Of a DNA stretch of 46,250 bases, positions 18,986 to 30,464 are shown one piece after another. The notes beneath the pieces are model-generated. The model was given only the letters and a program-made list of their open reading frames with translations. It searched no databases and had not been told where the DNA came from. The DNA comes from Lysobacterales bacterium. Its GTDB lineage: Bacteria; Pseudomonadota; Gammaproteobacteria; Xanthomonadales; SZUA-36. How positions within the stretch are numbered: position 1 is the first letter of the stretch; every line of letters begins with the position of its first letter. The position numbers and the translations under genes were made by a program. The DNA lies in the NCBI GenBank assembly GCA_014238945.1, contig JABAAB010000027.1:1-46250 (forward strand), in the 5' to 3' direction.

Positions 18986-19064
18986 TCCGGAACATAATGA
19001 TTCACCCGGATATTTTTCAGCGTCACCACACCACCGCAACCAGATCGCCTCAAATTTTCAGACC

Positions 19065-19484
19065 TCACCTCAACATCAAATCACTCAACAGCAAGCCTGT
19101 CAGGAAGGCCACACCCGCACCTGCAAGTGTGGCCGCAAAATATGAAGAGGCATAAAAGTACTCATTGTCCTGAACAAACTGAGCCAACTCATAAACAAAA
19201 GCTGACATGGTGGTAAATCCGCCACAAAACCCCGTGGCCAGCAGCAGACGCATCTCTGTGGACATCAACTCCGCCCTGGTACCAAGGCCCGCAATCAGGC
19301 CAATGGCCAGACATCCAACGAGATTGGAGATAAGAGTTCCAAATGGAATGCTGAAAACTGAAACACCCTGTGTCAGCAGTGTTATTGAGTAACGACTGAC
19401 ACCACCGAGCATACTACCCAGACCCACGTAGACAAATGGTAAGATATGGTGCACCTTCATTCCTATGCTGAACTCAATCAGCAC
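19065..19484 (-). CDS. crcB: Fluoride channel CrcB/Fluc
   Basis: CrcB/Fluc proteins form dual-topology dimers that export fluoride across the inner membrane. The 139-residue product has four helices and the family motifs GGVSRY, GTLISNLVGCLAIG and GFCGGFTTMSAF, which hold the pore Asn, the central sodium site and the phenylalanine track. Either the ATG at 19484 or the one at 19460 (MKVHHIL) could be the start; the latter is closer to the usual N-terminus. I looked for a fluoride riboswitch upstream and saw none. The gene is divergent from the sulfotransferase, with only about 50-80 bases between them. Confidence 0.93.
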   Translation of the reverse strand: MLIEFSIGMKVHHILPFVYVGLGSMLGGVSRYSITLLTQGVSVFSIPFGTLISNLVGCLAIGLIAGLGTRAELMSTEMRLLLATGFCGGFTTMSAFVYELAQFVQDNEYFYASSYFAATLAGAGVAFLTGLLLSDLMLR

Positions 19485-19538
19485 ATAATGCGGGGCAGAC
19501 TACGCCGACGCAAGCGGCAACCACGGGTGAGACCAGAG

Positions 19539-20195
19539 ATGACGATGCGATCTACAACACGCAAGCTGGCCTACCGCTTATCAGGCATCAAACCTTCGCC
19601 ATTGAGGCAGGGTCAGGATCAATCGTTCATATTTGTCCACATCAACAAAACAGCCGGCACCAGTGTGGGTAATGCGATTGGTCTGCCTGTAAAGGATCAC
19701 CTTACCGCAATGGAAATCATTGAACGGGTCGGTAAGGTCGCCTGGGACAACGCATTCAAGTTCAGTCTGGTCAGAAACCCATGGGACCGTGTGGTTTCGC
19801 TGTACGAATACCGACGCAAGAAGAACAAGACGCAAATCGCAACAAGAGGGATCACGTTTTCCGACTGGGTTGAACTGGTCTTTGGTGATAACCCGGACCC
19901 TTTCTATTGCAATAATCCGAAGTCATTTCAACCCCAGGTTGAATGGCTAAAGGATGATGAAGAAAAGTTCAGCATCGATTTTGTTGGGAAGTTTGAAACC
20001 ATCGCACAGGACTTCGAATACATCAGGAATGAAATCGGCATTGACGCCGTGTTGCCCCACCTCAATGCCAGTGACCGGGGCGGTTATCAGGCCTATTACA
20101 ACCAGTATACCCGTGATGTTGTAGCCCACCGGTTTGGCGAGGATAATGAGATGTTCGGTTACCGTTTCCAGCCCACAAACAAAGAAGGAGGGTAA
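19539..20195 (+). CDS. Sulfotransferase family 2 protein
   Basis: A 218-residue cytosolic sulfotransferase of the Sulfotransfer_2 type. FVHINKTAGTSVGNAIG carries the 5'-phosphosulfate loop that binds PAPS, and SLVRNPWDRVVSLYEYRR holds the Arg and Ser that contact the 3'-phosphate. These enzymes sulfate sugars of exopolysaccharides or glycolipids; the acceptor here is unknown. In-frame codons upstream (to 19446) would overlap crcB and add an Arg-rich tail. The ATG at 19539 has GGTGAGA in front and is the likely start. The last codons and the stop lie inside a terminator hairpin (20178-20211). Confidence 0.88.
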   Translation: MTMRSTTRKLAYRLSGIKPSPLRQGQDQSFIFVHINKTAGTSVGNAIGLPVKDHLTAMEIIERVGKVAWDNAFKFSLVRNPWDRVVSLYEYRRKKNKTQIATRGITFSDWVELVFGDNPDPFYCNNPKSFQPQVEWLKDDEEKFSIDFVGKFETIAQDFEYIRNEIGIDAVLPHLNASDRGGYQAYYNQYTRDVVAHRFGEDNEMFGYRFQPTNKEGG

Positions 20196-20211
20196 TCCCT
20201 CCTTCTTTGTT
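20178..20211. terminator. Bidirectional terminator-like hairpin with the sulfotransferase stop in its loop
   Basis: A perfect 15-base-pair inverted repeat (20178-20192 with 20197-20211) encloses the four-base loop TAAT, and the loop contains the TAA stop (20193-20195). The arms are purine/pyrimidine biased (AACAAAGAAGGAGGG), so transcripts of either strand end the stem with a U-rich arm. It separates the rightward sulfotransferase from the leftward TonB-dependent receptor, 19 bases past the receptor stop. Confidence 0.85.
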
Positions 20212-20230
20212 ATGACATGCTGAAGCTCAA

Positions 20231-22708
20231 TCAGAAATGATACTGGATCTCAACGCCGTAGGTGCGCGGTATCATCGGTACACCCGACAATGAACCAAAG
20301 AAATCACGGAACATGTCAACGTATTCACCTTCATCGGTCAGGTTACGTCCCCAGAGATATACTTCCCAGGATCCATCTCCATCGATCAAACCAATTCGGC
20401 CATTAAGGGTTGTAAGTGCATCAATGTGCCCGAAATCGATGGTGTTGGGAACGAAGTAATTGGCAATATCAAAGGTAAAAATTGCACCGTGGGTACCCGT
20501 CAGATTCCTCGATGTCTCGTTTTCAATGGTGGTGAAGTAATCCCCCACATGGTTCGCATCCAAACGGATCAACAAGTCCGCATTTGCACCACCGAGTCTC
20601 GTACGGTATTCAATACCGAATGAAGCATTGAGATCGGGAGCCAGGGGAAGCTTGTTTCCAGCGGCGTTAACCGGGTCTTTCCGTACACCACCGGGAACCG
20701 TTGGGTCCGGCACTTCTACAGACGTGCCACCCGGAAAATCGTCAAATTTTGCGTCGAGGATTCCCAGTGTCGCGTTCAGTGTCACACTGCTACTCACGTT
20801 AAAGACCGCTTCAAATTCCAATCCACTGGTTTCAACCTTTGCCGCGTTGCTGATTCTGATCGATGTGGCTTGTGTTCCGGATACCGGATCAAAACCAAGA
20901 TCAAAAAACTGGTTCACCTGGTAGTCATCATACATGGAGATGAACGCGGCAACGTTCAGCGAAAGACGGCCGTCCATGAATACCGACTTCATACCCAATT
21001 CATAACTGTCAACGGTCTCTTCGTCAAAATCGATACCTGCATCAAGATCGACCTGGGTCACGTAATCAAGGTTGAACCCACCGGACTTGAACCCGGTTGA
21101 ATACTTGGCGTATAAGTTGGTGTCGTCACCCATCGCATAACTGAGACTGACCGTGGGTGAAAAATTGGTGTAGGTATCGGAGTCGATCAGACCGCCCGCC
21201 GGTGTGTTTCCGATCAGGAAAACACCGGACTGGGTACCGTCAAGGTGATACAGAATATCCTTGGTTTCGTCGGAATAGCGGAATCCTACTCCGAGTCGCC
21301 AATGGTCGTTAATCTCGTAAGTACCGTTCATGAAGACAGCCCAGCTGTCCGTTTCAACTTCACCCGAGTTAAACGCCCCACCACCCGGCAATATACTGAA
21401 CAACCAGCCCGCCCAACCTGCTACGGCATTACGGGTAGTAACCGAGTCCTGGTTGTAATAATAGAACCCGGCAACATAATTGAAGGTGCCATTATCAGGT
21501 GAGATCAGCTGTATTTCCTGTGTGGTCTGTTCATACACATCCGTGTAGTCGATGTAAAGAAAGTCCAGAGGGGAAGTATCGGTATCATGATGATAAACGA
21601 TTTCGGTGTCACGGTAAGCGGTGATTGACCTCAGGCTGTAGCCATTGTCCAGATTGTAATCAATATTGAGATTGGCACCGAAAATGTCTCTTTTTTCCGT
21701 GCTTCTTTCACTAAAACTAATCTGGCCGTATTCGGGAGAGAAATGGTTCAACGTAGACCCAAAAGTATCGGTGAAAGGTTCGCCATTAATGACATCCCTG
21801 GATGATCTCAGATCATCCATTGCAATGTTGATGTCCAGGTTTTCATTTGGTTGAAATCGCAACTGAGCGCGATAGGATTGAGTATCAACATTTTTTGCGG
21901 CCGTGGTTGTATCCGGAGACGTGGGCGGGGCCACCGACCAGGCTGCGCAACCCGGGGGTGTTGTTGCTCCCGGAAAATGACATAGCGGAACACCAAATAC
22001 CGGACCCACGCCGGGGATGACAAAATTTGCAGTCTGGGGAACCATGCTGGGATCCCAGATGTTATCGACATAACCGTCACGTTCGCGGTGTGAGCCCGAT
22101 ATCCGGGCGCTGACGGTTTCACTGAAGGGGAAATTTGCCACGACCTTTAACTCCAGGGCATTGTAGTTCCCCAGATTGGCACTTACATCAAATTCGGAAT
22201 CAGGCCCCGGTTTCGTGGATATCATATTGACCGCACCACCGACCGTATTCTTACCAAACAATGTTCCCTGCGGCCCACGCAGTATCTCAATGTGATCAAG
22301 ATCGACCAGGTCCTGGTTCATGGCCGGCCCTGGTCCCAGGTAGACGCCATCCAGATAAACACCTACCCGGGAGTCAAAACCAATGTTACGTGAATTTGCA
22401 CCTACGCCCCGAATCTTGACCTGGGCGCCGAAATCAGTGCCCTGAGTTATCAAGACATTTGGGATGTATTCACTCAGTTCCCGCAATTCCTGTACACCCG
22501 AGTGGTCTATTGCATCAGCACCAAAGACCGAGATCGCAATGGGTACTTCCCTCAGGTTTTCAGCACGTTTTTGAGCGGTTACCAGGATCTCTTCGATTGC
22601 GAGGTCTTCGCCCTCTTGTGCAACCGCAGTCGTACCAAGAAAAGCTGAGCCAATAAGCACAGAGGATATTACTTTAAATATCAATAACTTATTTGTCTTG
22701 ATTCTCAT
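20231..22708 (-). CDS. TonB-dependent outer-membrane receptor
   Basis: An 825-residue receptor. After a signal peptide (ends near AVA-QEGED) it has a TonB box (EEILVTAQKR), a plug domain with VKIRGVGAN and IEILRGPQGTLFGKNTVGG, and a 22-strand barrel ending in IPRTYGVEIQYHF with the terminal aromatic residue needed for assembly. The plug and the TAQKR box are typical of the large marine/caulobacterial group that imports unknown small organics rather than known siderophores. The substrate is unknown. Energy would come from a TonB system such as the one at 13757-18930. A good sigma-70-like promoter lies 86-114 bases upstream. Confidence 0.94.
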   Translation of the reverse strand: MRIKTNKLLIFKVISSVLIGSAFLGTTAVAQEGEDLAIEEILVTAQKRAENLREVPIAISVFGADAIDHSGVQELRELSEYIPNVLITQGTDFGAQVKIRGVGANSRNIGFDSRVGVYLDGVYLGPGPAMNQDLVDLDHIEILRGPQGTLFGKNTVGGAVNMISTKPGPDSEFDVSANLGNYNALELKVVANFPFSETVSARISGSHRERDGYVDNIWDPSMVPQTANFVIPGVGPVFGVPLCHFPGATTPPGCAAWSVAPPTSPDTTTAAKNVDTQSYRAQLRFQPNENLDINIAMDDLRSSRDVINGEPFTDTFGSTLNHFSPEYGQISFSERSTEKRDIFGANLNIDYNLDNGYSLRSITAYRDTEIVYHHDTDTSPLDFLYIDYTDVYEQTTQEIQLISPDNGTFNYVAGFYYYNQDSVTTRNAVAGWAGWLFSILPGGGAFNSGEVETDSWAVFMNGTYEINDHWRLGVGFRYSDETKDILYHLDGTQSGVFLIGNTPAGGLIDSDTYTNFSPTVSLSYAMGDDTNLYAKYSTGFKSGGFNLDYVTQVDLDAGIDFDEETVDSYELGMKSVFMDGRLSLNVAAFISMYDDYQVNQFFDLGFDPVSGTQATSIRISNAAKVETSGLEFEAVFNVSSSVTLNATLGILDAKFDDFPGGTSVEVPDPTVPGGVRKDPVNAAGNKLPLAPDLNASFGIEYRTRLGGANADLLIRLDANHVGDYFTTIENETSRNLTGTHGAIFTFDIANYFVPNTIDFGHIDALTTLNGRIGLIDGDGSWEVYLWGRNLTDEGEYVDMFRDFFGSLSGVPMIPRTYGVEIQYHF

Positions 22709-22793
22709 ATAATTCGTCCTGCATTAAGCGGAAAACATGATTCGGGACTGGAGTCCACCGGTGAGTCCGGTCAAAACCGGTGACCAAACGTTA

Positions 22794-22822
22794 AAATTAC
22801 GTTATAAGCACTTGACTGTCAA
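22794..22822 (-). promoter_or_regulatory. Sigma-70-type promoter of the TonB-dependent receptor
   Basis: On the minus strand TTGACA (22822-22817) is followed after exactly 17 bases by TAATTT (22799-22794). Between the promoter and the gene there are repeated CACCGGT/ACCGGTG elements (22755-22785) in inverted order that could bind a regulator. Confidence 0.6.
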
Positions 22823-22928
22823 TCAAAATCCATGGAATGGACCGCCTTCCCCAACCTCGATTTAGCCGACATTTGGCCTCAAATTTGCCTGGATATGTGA
22901 ATAGGTATCATGGGAGAAATTTGGCTGC

Positions 22929-23915
22929 CTATGACGTATCAATCACTACACAACCTCGGAAGCCGCCCCGTTCTATCAATTCATGTGCCCGGACCGATTC
23001 TTTCAGCGGCAGAACATGGGCAATGCGGTGGGTGAGATATTCTGCACGCAGTGCCTTCTCTATATCTTCCATGGCAGCCTGCTTCGCGAATTCCGGCATC
23101 GCGTAGACAATGACCATGCGTACCACCAGGTCCTTGAACATCACCCGGTAAAACGGCAGTTTGGGCTCGGTGACGATGGTTGAACCATAGGTGACAATCG
23201 TGCCACTGGTGTTGATCACATCCAGCACCGCAGGAAGGTTGGCACCGAATTCAACATCAATGACCCTGTCGATTAGTCTGCCACCATTGGTGGCTATAAC
23301 TTGGGCAGCCCAGTCAGCTTCACGGTGATTCACCGTTGAACTCGCACCCGCATGGAGACAGGACATTGCATCGGTTTCATTGCTGGCCGTTGCAATGACT
23401 TTTGCTCCCGCACGGGCAGCCCATTGCACGGCATAATGACCGACGCGGCCTGCACCACCCGTTACCAGCAATGTCCGGTCTTTTACAGGACCGTCCGCAA
23501 AAACACATCGATGGGCTGTCATCAGTGGTATGCCGATGCAGGCACCCACCTCAAAGGAGGTGTTTTCTGGCAGAAAAGCCGCACGCCTGGCATCCAGGGC
23601 AACATATTCGGCAGCGGTGCCAAATCGACGTCCGTGTTGTGCCTGGTAGACCCAGACCCGTTCACCCAAACGCTTTGACGATACTCCTTGGCCAACCTCT
23701 TCGATAACACCGGCACCATCACTGTGTGGAATCACCGGTCCGTATTCAAGAAGACCGGGAGCGGACCCGGCACGTTTCTTTACATCAGACGGGTTAACCC
23801 CGCTGCTCGAAAGCCGCACCAGTACCTCACCTGCACCGGGCACCGGCTTTTCACGATCACCGGCAATCAATACATCCCGGGCTGCTCCGAACTTCTCGAA
23901 CCAGATTGCTTTCAT
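22929..23915 (-). CDS. Zinc-free medium-chain dehydrogenase, NADPH:quinone reductase type
   Basis: A 328-residue MDR-superfamily protein of the quinone oxidoreductase group. The N-terminal GroES-like domain shows GEVLVRLSSSGVNPSDVKKR, without the cysteines and histidines of the zinc alcohol dehydrogenases. The nucleotide-binding domain has VTGGAGRVGHYAVQWAARAG and the IATASNE loop typical of NADPH. Such enzymes reduce quinones or enones to protect against reactive carbonyls. It is transcribed on its own, leftward, and its ATG at 23915 begins directly with the canonical MKAIWFEKFG. The natural substrate is unknown. Confidence 0.92.
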   Translation of the reverse strand: MKAIWFEKFGAARDVLIAGDREKPVPGAGEVLVRLSSSGVNPSDVKKRAGSAPGLLEYGPVIPHSDGAGVIEEVGQGVSSKRLGERVWVYQAQHGRRFGTAAEYVALDARRAAFLPENTSFEVGACIGIPLMTAHRCVFADGPVKDRTLLVTGGAGRVGHYAVQWAARAGAKVIATASNETDAMSCLHAGASSTVNHREADWAAQVIATNGGRLIDRVIDVEFGANLPAVLDVINTSGTIVTYGSTIVTEPKLPFYRVMFKDLVVRMVIVYAMPEFAKQAAMEDIEKALRAEYLTHRIAHVLPLKESVRAHELIERGGFRGCVVIDTS

Positions 23916-24123
23916 TTATCGCTCCGACAGGTCATTGGAATGGGTAGTTCGGTCATTGGACAGGCTTTTCATGTGCACGTCAACGCATCTGCCCCGGCCG
24001 ACTTTAATTCATCTGCCAGGTTGATCAGCTTTGCTTTGTTCTATATGAGTTCAGAAATTCGCCTTAGAGACTCTGTCTCCACAATACAGGATGGGTATTG
24101 AAATGCTATTGCTTAATCAAAAC

Positions 24124-25206
24124 TTAGCGAGAAAGACTCCAGCTCAATGTGAAGCGATAATCCTCCTCCGGTTGGGGTCCATTGAGAGACTGGTAAATGG
24201 GAAGGCCAAACTCCAGACCAAAACTTTGGCTGCTAAGGACCGATAAAGAATCCGGGTCGGATGGTGGTGATGTCCTCAAACCGAGTATCAAGTTCACTTT
24301 GGTGCCACCAAACGCCTCCGGGTTGGCCACCGGCGTTGGATAGATCGGACCCGGAAAGTTTTCATCATTTCCCTTAATGTGCCCCCATTTTTGACCCGCT
24401 AACTTGACCGTAGCGTCCAGCCACTCAAGCATCTGGGTCTCAGCCCAGGCGGAAACAAGCAACTGATGCCCTAGCCTGTAACCTCGATCGTTTTCCCCTG
24501 TCCTTATCTTGCCCAGCGCCTGAGCACCCCACTTCCATGCCTGGGTACGGTTACGATAGGTAATACTCAGAGGAATATCCCAGGTTCCCGAACCCAATTG
24601 CATGGTATAGGGAAGCTGGCTGCCGGGACCAGCCGGTGTATGGCCCTTCTCCGTAATCGATCCTGTTGGAACGCTAACACCTCCGGATATCGTCCACCCA
24701 CCACTCAAGTCAGCCCCAAGCGAACGGGACAAAGTCAAGGACGCATCTCCGACACCATCTGAGGTGATGGTAAATTCGGAGAATCCGGGTACAAGACTAA
24801 CGTGCTCAGTTGACTGACGAATATAAGGTGCCAAAAAGTTCAATCTGGTCGATTCGTTCAATTTGTAACTGAAATCGAAAATATGGGCCTGCTGCTTTAT
24901 TCGTGTTTGAAGGATGGGATAGGTCACACCGTTCGGTGGTCCGAGTAATGAAGAAATTGGATTGGTGTTCCTGCCATCGCGATAATCCCCGAACCGGACC
25001 TGATTGTAGTGATAGCCGATGCTCCAACGCTGGCTCTGCGATTCCGACGCTTCCCGATAGCGAACCGACATTAGCTCACTTAAACTCATATCGGCCAAAT
25101 CCGTGGGTGACGTCTGGGCTAGCGACGGTGTAGGTATCATGCAAACCAGGCACAAAATCGACACAATAAACCCGCAAATTAAGCTTTGTCGGTTTGGAAT
25201 CACCAC
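24124..25206 (-). CDS. Secreted beta-barrel-like outer-membrane protein
   Basis: A 360-residue exported protein. The GTG at 25206 is chosen because AAGGGG lies just upstream and a good signal peptide follows (cleavage near SLA-QTS). The mature protein starts with DLADMSLSELMSVRYRE, a plug-like or periplasmic segment seen before many barrel proteins, then many amphipathic strands with aromatic ends and a C-terminal strand ending FTLSWSLSR. The pattern resembles the transporter-like family assigned to phenol-degradation MetA proteins, but I would not assign a substrate. It is divergent from the YfiR-domain sensor kinase, so the two may share control. Confidence 0.7.
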   Translation of the reverse strand: MVIPNRQSLICGFIVSILCLVCMIPTPSLAQTSPTDLADMSLSELMSVRYREASESQSQRWSIGYHYNQVRFGDYRDGRNTNPISSLLGPPNGVTYPILQTRIKQQAHIFDFSYKLNESTRLNFLAPYIRQSTEHVSLVPGFSEFTITSDGVGDASLTLSRSLGADLSGGWTISGGVSVPTGSITEKGHTPAGPGSQLPYTMQLGSGTWDIPLSITYRNRTQAWKWGAQALGKIRTGENDRGYRLGHQLLVSAWAETQMLEWLDATVKLAGQKWGHIKGNDENFPGPIYPTPVANPEAFGGTKVNLILGLRTSPPSDPDSLSVLSSQSFGLEFGLPIYQSLNGPQPEEDYRFTLSWSLSR

Positions 25207-25807
25207 CTACCCCTTGGATTCATCTGTAAGTCCGTATTTTGTACCAAGACACCTATCAAGCGGGCACATAACCCTTCAAGATGCATCCATTTAATTTGTT
25301 GTACTGATGAATTCTGTGTCATCAAGGTCAATTGTGACCTGACATCCCGCCTTGAAAGTATAGGACAAATCAACATGATTTATTCAATATATACGCATTT
25401 GCTTGTATTCCAAATTGCATCCGGTCCTCAAATTGAGTGCCCACGGTGACATTTATCAGCGGACATTCTGAACCAGGGAATCAGGGCAGACTGATGAATT
25501 GCCCGGTCCGCATTTCATATTCCTGTTAAACCACCACACCCACCACCAGGAGCGGAAACATTCAGTCTCTTTGTCAGATTTATCAGTGCATACACCTTGA
25601 AGAACAGAATGCCAAAAATTGTATCGAGTAGCCTTTGCATTACTATCATCAATTGTTGGCATGAACCCTGATGCTGGAAATACGCTATTATCAGGGTAGG
25701 CAATAGGGGAAGATTTACTGTTGGTTGAATTTGTTTGCCCGGAAACCCCACAAATTATCCTAATACCTGCTAATCAGGCCAATGAACTTTTGGATTAAAA
25801 AAAGCCC
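25207..25807. promoter_or_regulatory. 600-base divergent region upstream of the YfiR-domain sensor kinase
   Basis: An AT-rich, apparently non-coding region between the leftward barrel protein and the rightward hybrid kinase. It contains a perfect inverted repeat AGGTCA-ATTG-TGACCT at 25325-25340, possibly an operator. A minus-strand 78-codon frame (25515-25751) with a hydrophobic middle and a Gly-rich end has no clear ribosome-binding site and is not called. Confidence 0.4.
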
Positions 25808-28105
<2,298 letters not shown>

Positions 28106-28327
28106 TGGTCGCTGTCCGTAATCGATCTTGTTTTCCTGGCAGGGCACGGGATCTCACCCGGCAGTTACAGGACCCTGGTCTGGGATGACAGCAACTACAA
28201 AGTGCAAAACAACATGGATCCCATCCAGTCATGTCCAACCGCCAGGGAATTCCTGGATTACCCTCCGGACTTTGAAACATGGAGAATTGGCGGCACACGG
28301 TTGCCACCTGAAGTGTGGGATGTATAG
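28106..28327 (+). pseudogene. Protein-like open frame after the kinase stop, probable coding remnant
   Basis: Directly after the kinase TAA the same frame stays open for 73 codons and reads like real protein (for example SYRTLVWDDSNYKVQN and FETWRIGGTRLPPEVWDV), ending at TAG 28325-28327. There is no usable start except an internal ATG. It is either a decayed gene fragment or the remains of a longer ancestral product. I do not recognise the family. Confidence 0.35.
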
Positions 28328-28412
28328 CGCAATGCCATCAGATATATGGGAGCGTTACCAGACTGTTACAGTAGTCTGAAACCAACCTGGCGCAGCCTGT
28401 GCAGATGGAATT

Positions 28413-29357
28413 TTACTCTGATCCTGATCCATTCAGAGCTTCAATTATCTTGGCATCAATCCAGAAAATATCGCCTTCACCGGCGCGTTTACTGCTAAAA
28501 AACAGGTATTTTTCGTCGTGACTGAGCATCGGACAAAAATCCCGCTTATCCGAGTTGACGGATGCCCCCATATTTTGCAACGGCGACCATTCATTACCTG
28601 GCCGTTGGAAACTGATGTATAGATCGGCGCCCCCGTAACCATCTTCACGACCGGAAACGGCGACAATGAGGTAGCTCTCACCTGGTGCAACAAAAACATC
28701 ACCCTCGTAGTTCGCTGAGTTGATCACCGGCCCCAGGTTTTCCGGCGACTGGTAGGCACCGCCAAGCATTTTTGAGCGATAGATATCGGCCTTGCCAAAC
28801 CCCTCTGCCCTGATGGCCTGGAAATACAGGGTGTTATTGCGGGTTACACTCGGGTATACCTGGCTGGTGCCCGAGTTCACAACAGGTCCAAGGTATTGTG
28901 TGTCATCCCAGAGGAATCCTTTTCGGTCGGCAAACCAGATATCGAAACCATTATCTCTGCGCTCAACTTTCCCGGGGCGGGGTCGCCGGCTACTCCAGAA
29001 AACCCGCTGGCCGTCATGGCTGATGACCGGGTCAACATCAGTGGGGTCAGTTGAAAATGAGGCCAGCGCCGGCTTGCTCCAACGCCCTTCAAACTGCCGC
29101 GTCACCATGATCATGGTGCCGGTTTCCTGGCTCCAGATTGTAAAGTAGAAGGCTTCGCCATCGGGTGTAAATACCGAATTGATTTCACTTCGATCGGTGG
29201 ACACAACGCCGGGTGCAAAAATCTCGGCATTCATGCCAGCTGGTTGCTGTCCCAGATACGGACCGTAGAGATCAGGCCAGTCTTCATAGATTGTTGTTGC
29301 AACAGCCAGGGTTACGCAGGCCTGGGCTGCAATAACGGCAGCAATGATGATCAGCAA
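28413..29357 (-). CDS. Exported PD40/WD40-like beta-propeller protein
   Basis: A protein of about 314 residues with a hydrophobic N-terminal segment (signal peptide or anchor) and repeated PD40-type blades: INSVFTPDGEAFYFTIW, DVDPVISHDGQRVFWSSRR, QVYPSVTRNNTLYFQ and FCPMLSHDEKYLFFSSKR. Proteins of this class are annotated as TolB-like or sialidase-like propellers, and the role is usually unknown. The apparent start is a TTG at 29357 and leaves no positive residues before the hydrophobic core. An in-frame extension (IRITKS...) lies just upstream but would have to start at ATA, so the true start is uncertain. Confidence 0.75.
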   Translation of the reverse strand: MLIIIAAVIAAQACVTLAVATTIYEDWPDLYGPYLGQQPAGMNAEIFAPGVVSTDRSEINSVFTPDGEAFYFTIWSQETGTMIMVTRQFEGRWSKPALASFSTDPTDVDPVISHDGQRVFWSSRRPRPGKVERRDNGFDIWFADRKGFLWDDTQYLGPVVNSGTSQVYPSVTRNNTLYFQAIRAEGFGKADIYRSKMLGGAYQSPENLGPVINSANYEGDVFVAPGESYLIVAVSGREDGYGGADLYISFQRPGNEWSPLQNMGASVNSDKRDFCPMLSHDEKYLFFSSKRAGEGDIFWIDAKIIEALNGSGSE

Positions 29358-29541
29358 TGACTTTGTTATGCGTATTCAGGTGTCCGATTTTCGAATCCTG
29401 CCTCGCCGGACAGTCGCATAAACGCGAAGGCATGCCGGGCTATTTGCAGCAGCCGATGGGGCCAAAACACCCAGGGTACCGAGTTGATCTGCAGACTCGG
29501 TTTGCAGCAGATTTTTGAATCACTTGGTGCCTCGAAAGATG

Positions 29542-30216
29542 TCATCTTAATGCGTCAGGTTTTGCGCGTTGCGCACGGTTTTTTACAACCATCCAAACCA
29601 GTATAAGGGCAGGAATCCAACTTGACATCAGACCAAAGCTCACTGTGCTATAGCCACCCAAAATACAGCCGAGCGTGAAACTGACAATCATCGCGAATGC
29701 CAGCTTTGTATCGGCGCGTTGTGTTGTGTTGTCGGTGTCTGATAACAGTCTTTGTGTCAGTATCGCGGTCGTTCTCATAACCGTGCCAGTCATCACTGTG
29801 GTCAGGGGACCGGGGAGGAAATGATGCAGAGTGTTCTGACTTCCCAGCGCAAAAACCATCATCAATGTCAACAGCATATCCAACTCACCCAGGTTCGTAC
29901 TGAGCTGGATCAACGCCCCTGCTGTGGCAAGTATTGCTATCAATAGCATACACAGGGTTGCGGGAAGCAATGTATGGGGCAAGCTGCGTTTCCTGCGCGA
30001 CAAAAATACACTGGTACAGATCACGGCAAGGACAAAGACGGGAAAGGTAGCCAGTTTGAGGTAATCTTCAGGTTCGATACCTTGTACCAATGCCACGGCA
30101 AACATGACAAAGTTGCCAGTGACATGGGACGAAAACACACCGTCCATGTGAACAAATGTGGCCGTGTCGCAAAAACCGGCGACAACGGCGAGTAAGGCAC
30201 GGCTGCTGTTGTTCAA
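29542..30216 (-). CDS. DUF1275 (YoaK-type) membrane protein
   Basis: A 224-residue inner-membrane protein with six or seven helices and the DUF1275 signatures AGFCDTATFVHMDGVFSSHVTGNFV near the N-terminus (split here by its conserved GNFV) and FALGSQNTLHHF in the middle. The function of the family is unknown. It starts at a TTG at 30216 with GAGAAAG about nine bases upstream; no ATG is available. It lies on the same strand as the second OPT gene, 248 bases after it. Confidence 0.85.
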   Translation of the reverse strand: MNNSSRALLAVVAGFCDTATFVHMDGVFSSHVTGNFVMFAVALVQGIEPEDYLKLATFPVFVLAVICTSVFLSRRKRSLPHTLLPATLCMLLIAILATAGALIQLSTNLGELDMLLTLMMVFALGSQNTLHHFLPGPLTTVMTGTVMRTTAILTQRLLSDTDNTTQRADTKLAFAMIVSFTLGCILGGYSTVSFGLMSSWIPALILVWMVVKNRAQRAKPDALR

Positions 30217-30275
30217 AATCGTTACACTTTCTCGTCAGCAAAAATCACAGGGTGCAGATGTGCAGAAAAAACTGT

Positions 30276-30395
30276 TCAACCAACATCTTGAGTTTGATGC
30301 TTTAACCAGATTGATCCCGCTTCAGCAACAGGTTTTGTTTCTGGTGTTTTTGTCTGTTTGGCCGCTTTTTTCCGGGAAACCCACTTACCCAACAA
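30276..30395 (-). CDS. Possible 39-residue lysine-rich small protein
   Basis: Between the second OPT gene and the DUF1275 gene a short minus-strand frame begins at TTG TTG and reads GKWVSRKKAAKQTKTPET, continuing to a TGA at 30276. The Lys/Thr/Pro composition looks protein-like. There is no convincing ribosome-binding site, and an in-frame TGA lies just upstream. It may be a real small basic protein or chance. Confidence 0.22.
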   Translation of the reverse strand: MLGKWVSRKKAAKQTKTPETKPVAEAGSIWLKHQTQDVG

Positions 30396-30464
30396 GACCA
30401 GTCAATTTGACGCCGGTGGCGGCTGAAACCAGGCCGTGTTAGCAGTCACAAGCGATTGCAGACC

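Noticed and set aside
19446-19538. N-terminal extension of the sulfotransferase
   Set aside because: It overlaps crcB on the other strand and is Arg-rich without similarity to the family; the ATG at 19539 has a ribosome-binding site.
19485-19560. Possible fluoride riboswitch before crcB
   Set aside because: No fluoride-riboswitch core sequence or pseudoknot-like pattern seen; part of this DNA is the sulfotransferase start.
25515-25751. Minus-strand 78-codon frame with a hydrophobic middle and Gly-rich end
   Set aside because: Its resemblance to a bacteriocin-type peptide is superficial; no ribosome-binding site and no immunity or export genes nearby.
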